The position numbers and the translations under genes were made by a program. Source: Bolinopsis microptera (Eukaryota > Ctenophora > Tentaculata > Lobata > Bolinopsidae). From it: 64,000 nt of DNA. The notes under the pieces were generated by a model. The model had not been told where the DNA came from. It worked only from the letters and a program-made list of their open reading frames with translations, and searched no databases. Below are positions 56,401-64,000 of this stretch, one piece after another. The stretch covers positions 12,064,983 to 12,128,982 of the forward strand of contig NC_087077.1 in the NCBI RefSeq assembly GCF_026151205.1, read 5' to 3'. Numbering within the stretch: position 1 is the first letter of the stretch; each line of letters begins with the position of its first letter.

Positions 56401-57029
56401 TATATAGTGAAAATCCTGCGCACTTTTCCGCTTACAAAAGCCAGAAGTATCAAAATGTAAAATAATGTTCATAATTAATGCTCTTAAAACATTTTCCCGA
56501 ACTTGATCACACCAAAAAATCCCCCAGGACACACAGTAACAAAGCGGGTGTCAGCTGTCCCGGTGGACATCAACCCAAATGACTACGAGTTCTACAAGAC
56601 AGTTGTACAGGATATTATCGACTCAGAGAAGGAGTATCTTGGAGACATTAAGAACCTGACTGACAGTCTTCTGGTGTCCCTGAGACGCGCTAAAAAGTGA
56701 GACAATTGCTTTATTTCTTTATTCAATACTTTTTTTTTGAGATTACAGTGAGTGTCACTTATTTTAATATTTTAGGAGAACTCCGCTATCAGTCATTTTG
56801 CAGAGAACTTTTGATTTTATATTTTACCTCTTTAAAAAATGCTTCACACTTCTTCATAGTAGTCATAATTTACTATATAATCGGTATAATCGTCGTGTTT
56901 AACTGCTCACATCCACTAAATACCTATTATCAGGTTAAAACCAAGTGACGTGGAGGTAGTGTGTAGATACACAGCCGAACTAAAGATGCTACACACTCAA
57001 CTACTACAGAGTTTATCTACTCAGCAAAG
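53425..57029 (+). CDS. PIX-like Rho guanine exchange factor, 5' part
   Basis: Exons 53425-53467, 53630-53757, 53936-54019, 54469-54547, 55344-55472, 56105-56198, 56528-56696 and 56934-57029 read in consistent phases, except that the 55472 to 56105 step needs a small extra exon (20 bp at 55731-55750 fits). Exons 1-4 form a calponin-homology domain ([39 protein letters not shown]). Exons 5-6 form an SH3 domain ([37 protein letters not shown]). Exons 7-8 begin a DH domain ([20 protein letters not shown]). CH-SH3-DH is the order of alpha/beta-PIX (ARHGEF6/7), exchange factors for Rac/Cdc42 acting with GIT and PAK. The rest of DH and the PH domain are not found before the window ends, so a long intron, containing the antisense transporter, is likely. 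Confidence 0.85.
53548..53620 (+). repeat. 20-bp tandem repeat ACCACGTGTTATGACCTCAC
   Basis: About four units in RhoGEF intron 1, directly before the exon 2 acceptor. Confidence 0.9.
54227..54357 (+). ncRNA. H/ACA box snoRNA, copy 1
   Basis: Two hairpins with the correct boxes. The 5' hairpin closes TTCCACGA with TCGTGGGAA and GCCTGAC with GTCAGGC around an internal loop. The hinge ACAAGA fits ANANNA. The 3' hairpin closes TGTGTTTA with TAAACACA and TAGGTGC with GTACCTA around an internal loop. ACA follows (54352-54354), three bases from the likely end. It is intronic in the RhoGEF gene and on the same strand, as expected for H/ACA snoRNAs that guide pseudouridylation. The target is not deduced. 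Confidence 0.85.
54519..55096 (+). repeat. 41-bp array that repeats an exon end and its splice donor
   Basis: Fourteen near-identical units, each holding ATAACAGCTCTCAAATCC, TTTGCAGCCA and GTAAGATATT. The first unit is the true 3' end of RhoGEF exon 4 with donor CCA|GTAAGA. Every later unit repeats this donor and an acceptor-like TCCTTTGCAG. Confidence 0.93.
55725..56100 (+). repeat. 24-bp minisatellite AACAATAACACCCAGGTTCTATAAT
   Basis: About 15 units with CACCCAG|GTTCT at each centre. The first unit overlaps the candidate 20-bp exon 55731-55750 of the RhoGEF SH3 domain, so the array may be an amplified microexon region. Confidence 0.85.
56264..56394 (+). ncRNA. H/ACA box snoRNA, copy 2
   Basis: Differs from copy 1 by one base (C for T in the 5' arm) across the folded region; homology starts at GTTCACAG and ends at the ACA box (56389-56391). 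It lies in a later intron of the same gene, just after a run of 11 C. Flanks outside the RNA do not match copy 1, so the RNA unit itself was copied. ATTAC occurs on both sides (before the C-run and after the ACA), possibly a target duplication. Confidence 0.85.
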
Positions 57030-58015
57030 GTAATGTTTTTACAAGAAGCAGATAAATATTAAGGGGACATACACTAAAACCGTTTTATTTATGATTTGGC
57101 CGAGGATTTGACTTCATATTCGGAAAATATAGATAAAAACAATATTTATGAAATAATATTTGAAAAAAAAAAAAAAATCTTAAATAATTTTCTAGCTCGA
57201 ACAAAAGACTTCTGATAGGGTGTAAAATAACTTCTACTGACTTATTCTTATATAAGTTACTAGGAATAAACATATCATCGTTACACTTATATTATTATTA
57301 GTATTATGAATAGATAATTGCTATGTATACGAGCCTCTTCAAATATAACTCGCCGACTCTGTGTTTTTCCATCTGCTTTGTTTTGTACTGTTCGGCAGGA
57401 TGCTCCGTTCATCAAGTTAGGTTGAGAAATAATAATAATTCAAACCCCACGAGGGGTAATGGTTAACTTCTCCATGTTACGTTAAAAAAATGAAATATAA
57501 ATAAATTCTAACATTTATTACACGCCTCGATATTAAAATATACCCAACAATATGTTCAAGCGAGACTTAGTATGGAAAAAATCAAGATCATGCGCTCCTA
57601 TCCTTTTTCTACAACCTTGTATTGCTAAAAATAGCGAGTTTTTAACTCCATATTTGCAAGCTAAAATTGATCAGGACGAAGGGTCTGTTTTTGGTAGATT
57701 TTCAGTGTTTTTTTGCACTGTGGAGATTTCGTCAAGTTTAAAATATAATATTGAGATCATGAAAATTTCGATTTCTCAACAATTTCCCGGTAAATCAAGA
57801 ACATTTCCCGGTACAATCGCGATTTAGCGTACCGAGCATACCCACTTTTTAAAAGGTAATTATATTGCCATAATTTATCATATAATTGTGTTTTCAATTT
57901 GATTTATAATATTTCTCCGGATTAACGGAAATAATTTAAACACGGTCTCCCTGAGTCGCGTATAATCAACCTAAAAAGAGTTATTAATTAAAATCGTCCA
58001 ACATTTGTTCACTTT
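57030..58015. other. intronic or intergenic, no exon seen
   Basis: No DH/PH-like exon is visible. The frame 57552-57827 has no family signature. A poly-A tract lies at about 57164-57177. Confidence 0.45.
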
Positions 58016-59920
58016 TCATCGAACAAGTTTGCAAAAGACGAGACTGATCGTCACAACAATAAAGGCCCCTCCAGTTGTCCCTAATGCCGGGATCTCACTC
58101 TCTCTGGAGAGAGTAAGACCTGAGAGGATGGTTCCAGTCGCAGCTGCAAGATTGTGCACCAAGTTGTTCACTGCCGTGGATCTTGCTCCTAGTCCCGCGA
58201 CAGACTCGCCCCATTTCTCGTACAACACAAATTTGCTCATAATCGCTAGGTTTATTATTGCTGCATCTCCAAAGCCAACTAACACTGATCCCACTTCAAA
58301 GTCAGACGGGAAGTGTAAAAATTTAGTTGTTGATCCGAATGCTAGGATGCAGCCAATGTAAAATAGTGTGTTCCCAAAGATCATTATGTTAAAAGCATTG
58401 AACATTTTCTCAGCAAGGTATCCTAATGTAATAGCTGATAAGAATGAGAACACGTTAAGCAAGTTAGTAAAAATAACAGCTGTTTCTAAACTTCGTCCTG
58501 TGTACATGACCATCCTAGCTGGGATGACATAAATAAATAGGTTAAAAATTGCGTTGTTAATAAAGACAGCTACTTCAGGCATGTAATATGCTAATCTTCT
58601 CAATATTGTGATCTTGTTATTCTTCTGAGGTTCTTCTTCCTGTTCATAATCTTCGGGGTTATTTTTACTGTCTGTAGTATCTCTTACTGGAACCTGGCTT
58701 TGTATCCGCCTCATAACAGGGAGCATTAACAGTAAGGGGGGAATGTTCATCGCTGCTACACCAGGACCAACTAAGACCCAACCTCCGTGCATATAAAGCC
58801 ATACTCCCAGTATGCTACATATGATAGAAGAAACGTGCATGGCGCTACTGATGATAACTATGAACATTTTGTGTTCTTTGAGATACAGGTCCACTACCTC
58901 ACCCTGAATTAATTCATTAAATGTTACTACGCAGACACTAACATGTACTAATCATTGTTCAATAGCTAAATTTGAAATTGTGAGCATTTAAAAATGTTGA
59001 AGATTTTCGGCGATATTTATTTATCCCCCGAATGAAAGATTGATTTACCTGAACTATCTGAAATAAAAGCCCAACTGCAAATCCTTGAAGTGACCTCAAC
59101 ACGAATATTATCACAAAGACACGCCCTCCGTTTGGATACCTTTCAAGAACAACATCCACCGATCCCATAAGCGCGAGGAAGATAGCGTTGGACACGAACA
59201 ATATTGTACATCTCTTGGCTAGTGATATTGTTCTTATTGAGTTAGGAAGGCATTTGAGGAGGTAGGGACTGGCAGCTGAAGTAATCAGGGTCATCGAAAT
59301 GCAGACCGCACCTGAAAATTGTATTTTTAGAGACATATCATTATATAATACTGAAATTGGGAAAGCAAGTATGAAGGAAAAACAAGGATCACTACCATTT
59401 TCTGTCTGCTGTATTAGCGGGAGATTGTCTCTACTGCTTCATTCCGTATCAAAATGTTTTTTTTTGCATGAATTTTTTAAATCATAATTGTCAGGATATT
59501 TAATCTAGCAAACTGATAATTATTACTTATTTCCTTACCAAATGTTTTGTTGAGGCCTCTCTTCTCCAAAAAATCTATGTAGAATCCAGAAGGAAATGAC
59601 CTGGTAGCCAAACAGGCGACATTTCCAAGACAAGCGAAAACCAGCACTAACAACAGGTCCCTAGTCCTTGGTTTCGAAACTGAAAGTTGTACTGCTGTTA
59701 GTTTGTTAGTCAACTCATTAGATGCAGGCCACTTAAAGGGACAGGTCGCTCTTGAACTCGTAAAAACCATTTGCACCCCGCCCACTTAATAGGTCTGCTA
59801 TATCACACAAGACTGGTGATTCCTCAATTATGTCTTACCCTTTTCAAAATAAGCTTTTTTGTCATCATTATCCTCAAGAGCGAGGTCTAGTGTTTGATTC
59901 GCTATGACTATGTCCTCCAT
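58016..59920 (-). CDS. SLC18-like major facilitator transporter, four-exon model (462 aa)
   Basis: Exons 59920-59839, 59694-59539, 59311-59049 and 58903-58016 (stop) join in consistent phases. The protein has a short acidic N-terminus, then about 12 membrane segments split by a hydrophilic loop (residues around 250-280, rich in Glu/Asn/Lys). TM1 is followed by an FYIDFLEKRGL loop; FVLRSLQGFAVGLLFQIVQ matches the RSLQG motif typical of vesicular amine/polyamine carriers (SLC18 group). TM11 region reads NNLVHNLAAATGTILSGL. Substrate unknown; proton antiport across a vesicle or plasma membrane would be typical. Upstream lie a TA-flanked transposon and two further copies of exon 1. Confidence 0.8.
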
Positions 59921-59980
59921 CCAAATCTACTGTCTATCACGCTCACTTGAAATCCGACCCTTTATTGATGATGATCACTA

Positions 59981-61342
59981 CCTTATCGGACTTTATTTGG
60001 ACGGACATTAATTGAACGCTGGAGGCCCTAACGTTCATCTTAATGTCCGTTCAAATAAAGTCCGTTCATTTAAGGTCCATCCAAGTTAAAGTCCGTTGAA
60101 TTTTTTCAAAAATTTTTCCACTTCGAACTTTTGGTCCAGAATATGACAACTATGAGAACTTTATTGTGCCGTAAGTTAACGACGGAAAGGTTCTCCTTGG
60201 TCTGCCGGAGGCACAGAAAACTCTGATGATATGTGATATTAGACACTGATCATGTACACATATTTTAACATTTTTACTGCTTAACAACTGCTTTTCTTAC
60301 TTACTGTATAAAAATGGATTTAAAAATCATTTGCCGAAATAAAAAAAGGTCAACAAAAATACTGATTTTTGATGGTTTTGAATGCCTTCTAGCGTTCATA
60401 TTAATGTCCGTTCATAATCATGTCCGTTTATGTAATGTTCGTCCAAATAATGTCCGATAAGGTAGTTATTCAGGACCAGCTAGAGAATGGGTTTAAAAAG
60501 TCACGTGATTTAAAAAGTGTAGAGTGATTAATCATCATCCCATAAAACAACCTGCTGTACAGCTGCCCTAATGGAAATTATTTGCTGAACTAGAGAATGA
60601 ATAAAGGAATAAGCCAGCAGCGATGCAATTGGATAAAAGTTCAAAATGTTATACATAATTATGATAATTGAAGTTCGAGCGAAAATAGCAAGTTTTAAAA
60701 AGTTACGTTCAGCACAATTTGATGGACGGAGAAAATTGAAAATTGAAAATAAGACACAAGTCCTGAAAGGATTTTCAGGGATCAAGAGCTGGCGGTGGGA
60801 TTGAATGATAAATTAGATTAGCCGACTGAATGATTCGATGAAACAAGAAACATTTTAAGACTGTATAATTGGTGTGGAACAGCCCTTAAACATTCTTGAA
60901 TTTATGGAGGATTTCTGGAATTTATGGAGGGTTTCTGGAAATGATCTTACTTTACCTCACGTTTGCACCCCGACACTAAGTAGACCGACAATGGTATAGG
61001 GGTCACGACAGTGGTATGGGGGTCACGACTTCATACAAATCTTAATCAGGTAACCGAAAGTTAAACCAGTAGAGGAATCCCATGAGCTAGTCCCCACCAA
61101 CATGACAAACTTGTTCCAGCCTCTTGATATTACGGTAAATCGTGTTGCCAAGGACATTGTCCGACGTTGTTATAGTTCATATTACTCAGGGGAGGTAATG
61201 AGACAGTGCTAGGAAAGCTCCACGTGATGTTAAGGTTAACCTAAAGTTGTCTAAGATAAAACCACTTCACGCCGAATGGTTTGTAAAAGTTAACACTGAA
61301 ATGCAGGACCGGGATAGTTAGTCCAAATAAGGTCCGATAAGG
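59981..61342. mobile_element. TA-flanked inverted-repeat element K (1.36 kb)
   Basis: Ends CCTTATCGGACTTTATTTGGAC and, from the other strand, CCTTATCGGACCTTATTTGGAC; TA flanks each (59979-59980, 61343-61344). The duplicated loci at about 62966-62990 and 63966-63995 read straight through as GATCACTATTTA, i.e. they are empty sites. A second inward-facing terminus at 60462 suggests a nested or rearranged copy. The interior has TGTCCGTT repeats and no transposase. Confidence 0.85.
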
Positions 61343-61534
61343 TATTTATATTCCTATCGTCTAGCTATTCCAAGTTGTTATTTTTAATTTCGGTCAATTT
61401 CAACTTCTATCAACAAAAATGATCTGCTAAATTTTGAAAAAAAAACGCCCAAAAAGATGAAATGTCTTCGAGCGTTCATTTTAATGTCCGTTTAAAAATA
61501 TGTCCGTTCACGAAATTTCCGGTCAAATAACGTC

Positions 61535-62336
61535 GGGGGTGATGCAACGTCAATTAATGTCAGTATTCCATAAAAACCCCAAACTGACATTGACATTAAT
61601 TGACATTAATTGACATTAATTGACATTAATTGACATTAATTGACATTAATTGACATTAATTTGTCTTGAAATTTGAGATTATCATTATTCGATAAATATT
61701 CAAGATATTCACGTCTATGTAAGTTAGACCGGTTCAAAAAAACAAAATGTCCTTGAATAATTATGAGTATGTTCTTATCTGTTGATCCTTAGGTTCAAAG
61801 ACCACAAAAAAAAATGTCAGCTTCCAACTCTTCCATCTTCGGTCCCCACCGGCCACGCCCATATTTTATTGGTTTCTTATACAGGTAAAATATCTAGAAT
61901 CGGCTTTTTTAGTATGAAGGAGTAATGTTAGCTGTTTAAGATTCGTTATTCAAATATAAATGTCATGAAGGCATTTCGTTTAATGTGGGTTTTAAGTTCT
62001 GATGATGTTGAGAACCACGCCCTTGGATGGCCACGCCCATTTAAGAAAATTAAATTTCGGGAAACCGTATTATTTTAGTTTTATTGTTTAATGATCTGAA
62101 TTTTTTTCACATTTCACATTTCCATATGTGATAGTAGTGAATAAATTGATGATATAAACGTTCTAAAGTGCTAAAAATATGGTAGAACTACATAATCTCT
62201 GGTCGAAAAATATCGTGTCAATTAATGTCAGTATTCCAAAATTTTGCAAAACTGACATTGACATTAATTGACATTAATTGACATTAATTGACATTAATTG
62301 ACATTAATTGACATTAATTGACGTTGCATTCCCCCC
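61535..62336. mobile_element. G-run-ended inverted-repeat element D (802 bp)
   Basis: Left end GGGGGTGATGCAACGTC then AATTAATGTCAGTATTCC. Right end, other strand, GGGGGGAATGCAACGTC. Exact 8-bp flank ATAACGTC at 61527-61534 and 62337-62344. TGACATTAAT-type 12-bp tandem units lie near both ends (61595-61660, 62258-62325) in the same orientation. No coding frame. Confidence 0.85.
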
Positions 62337-62831
62337 ATAACGTCCGATGAGATGTCGAAAAGTGGTGCTCTAGATGCTGTTGCCAAACAATCGGAGAAAA
62401 AACTGAGTGTTCGATAACTTTATTAAACTGATCATCTTAACTGATCCTAGCTTGTATCTAATATCGTATTCGAAGATAACGGTAAATTAAAAAATGATTT
62501 AATCACCTCTTCACCCATTCTTATCTAATCATCCCCAGCCGAAGACGGTTCACACTTAATATATCCGAATCCTGATGGCAGTCTCGCGGCACTCTCTTGG
62601 CATCCTCGAGGCACTCTCGTGGCTTAGTGCCAAATTTCAATCATGTTCCTTTAAAAACATAAGACAATCATTATAATCTTTTCGCAATTACCAAGTTGTC
62701 ATAAAAGCTCTATCCTCTATTTACTAGCCTTGTCAAAGCCTTGTGATTTACAATGCTCATCTGGTGACGTGTCAATCATTAATAGGTCTGCTATATAACA
62801 CAAGACTGGTGATCCCCAACTTTTGTCTTAC

Positions 62832-62913
62832 CCTTTAAAAGATAAGCCTTTTTGTCATCCTTATCCTCAAGAGCGATGTCTAGTGTTTGATTCGCTATGA
62901 CTGTGTCCTCCAT
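62832..62913 (-). other. duplicate of transporter exon 1 (copy 2)
   Basis: 82 bp, the same length as the exon at 59839-59920, with intact ATG, open frame (MEDTVIANQTLDIALEDKDD) and GGTAAGAC donor. Flanking sequence on both sides is duplicated too. It is either an alternative first exon or the start of a decayed paralogue; no exon 2-like sequence lies between it and the main gene. Confidence 0.8.
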
Positions 62914-63837
62914 CCAAATCTACTGTCTATCACGCTCACTTGAAATCCGACTTAATATTGATGATGATCACTATTTATATTTATATATCGTCTAGCTATT
63001 CCAGGTTATTATTTTTAATTTCGGTCAATTTCAATTTTTATCAACGGACTAAATCAAATCAACATTTTTACTGCTTAACGACTGCTTTTCTTGCTTATTG
63101 TATAAAAAATGATCTGCTAAATTTGAAAAAAAACGCCCAAAAAGATGAAATGTCTTCGAGCGTTCATTTTAATGTCCGTTTAAAAATATGTCCGTTCACG
63201 CAATGTCTAGACTCCGGTCAAATAAGTGGTGCTCCGCCAAACAATCGGTGAAACAACTGAGTGTTCGATAACTTTACTAAACTTATCATCTTAATCGAAC
63301 CCAGCTTGTATCAAATTTCGTATTCGAAAATAATGGTAATATAATAAATTAAAAAATGATTTAATCACCCCTGCACCCCTTCTTATCTAATCATCCCCAG
63401 CCAAAGACGATTTACACTAATGTATTTTTATAATTTCCGTACTGTAGTGCGTCACGTACCCTAGTCCGACACGTACCCTAATGCGAAAACCTCCAAGATC
63501 GACACTGTCGTACTTCAGTACGCTACCTGGACTGCAGTAGTGCGACATGAACTGAAATACGACAAAGAACTTTACACAGCTCCTGCTAATAAAACCTTTC
63601 GTGTCATTTATATGTTCATACATCCGGATCCTGATGCAAGGGTCAACCGAGGGCAGGATTTGCGACCGAGGCCGAGGAAATTTTGCTTTGATAGAACCGA
63701 GGCCGAGGACAACCGAGGTTTCATTTTGTTGGCCGAGGCCGAGGAAAAATCGCTATTCCTCGGCACTTAGTACCTGATCCCCCCCCCCCCCCGCTGCTAT
63801 ATCACACAAGACTGGTGATCCCCAACTTTTGTCTTAC

Positions 63838-63919
63838 CCTTTAAAAGATAAGCCTTTTCGTCATCCTTATCCTCAAGAGCGAGGTCTAGTGTTTGATTCG
63901 CTATGACTGTGTCCTCCAT
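63838..63919 (-). other. duplicate of transporter exon 1 (copy 3)
   Basis: 82 bp with intact start, frame (MEDTVIANQTLDLALEDKDD) and donor. It is preceded on its 3' side by a C-run (about 63779-63792). Same interpretation as copy 2. Confidence 0.8.
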
Positions 63920-64000
63920 CCAAATCTACTGTCTATCACGCTCACTTGAAATCCGACTTAATATTGATGATGATCACTATTTACATTTATATCGTCTAGC

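Larger units (their letters stand above)
61345..64000. other. segmental duplications around transporter exon 1
   Basis: Blocks repeat in direct orientation: TCGTCTAGCTATTCCA at about 61369, 62987 and 63991; TCGAGCGTTCATTTTAATGT at about 61468 and 63157; CCAAACAATCGG(A/T)GAAA to TTTAATCACC at about 62384-62525 and 63237-63385; exon-1 blocks at 59791, 62782 and 63793. A GGCCGAGGCCGAGGA repeat lies at 63667-63760. No other gene is seen. Confidence 0.75.

Noticed and set aside
57552..57827. 91-residue plus frame
   Set aside because: No similarity to the DH/PH continuation expected here and no exon borders that keep phase.
63540..63770. 76-residue frame near the window end
   Set aside because: Its second half is the GGCCGAGGCCGAGG repeat; no family signature.

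Overview
The window is animal nuclear DNA from an invertebrate. Genes are split by short GT-AG introns, density is low, and the DNA is AT-rich and crowded with LINEs, Mag-like Ty3/gypsy elements, tRNA-derived SINEs, inverted-repeat DNA transposons and minisatellites. The gene set (HAUS3, a PIX-type RhoGEF, an LDLa-containing rhodopsin-family GPCR, a MAP2K-like kinase, an SLC18-like carrier) fits a metazoan. A cnidarian or other marine invertebrate is my guess, but no marker settles it.

Layout. 1-13.6 kb is a transposon nest. A 5'-truncated, frameshifted LINE is followed by a second LINE that is split by an unknown ~540-bp repeat and by an intact gypsy element on the minus strand (129-bp identical LTRs, 5-bp target duplication). 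14.84-25.78 kb looks like one large inverted-repeat unit flanked by ATTATAG. It holds a seven-exon ankyrin-repeat gene (minus) and a second intact gypsy element. 26.0-29.7 kb holds a retroelement remnant and another G-run-ended element with a further element nested in it. 30.7-31.8 kb is a small secreted Cys-rich protein gene (minus). 32.3-38.4 kb is a six-exon kinase gene (plus) with a 3-kb hAT-like element in intron 4. 40.5-41.6 kb is a three-exon unknown gene and 42.6-43.0 kb a single-exon membrane protein gene. 43.76-52.84 kb is a complete 11-exon HAUS3 gene, with an antisense LDLa-GPCR gene nested in intron 3. 53.4-57.0 kb is the 5' part of a PIX-like RhoGEF (CH, SH3, start of DH) whose introns hold two nearly identical H/ACA snoRNA genes. 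58.0-59.9 kb is a four-exon SLC18-like transporter gene (minus). From there to the end lie segmental duplications that include two more copies of the transporter's first exon.

Main signal. Six DNA segments share one terminal architecture: a run of G at the left end, a run of C at the right end, inverted sub-termini that are often minisatellite-like, and flanking direct repeats of about 6-8 bp (ATTATAG, TATATA, TGTGTTA, ATAACGTC, and two imperfect ones). Their sequences next to the G-run differ, so the shared feature may be the G-run itself. I do not recognise this as a named transposon superfamily. The largest member carries an intron-containing gene.

Gene models were assembled by hand from open frames, AG/GT sites and matching intron phases. 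They have not been checked against transcripts.
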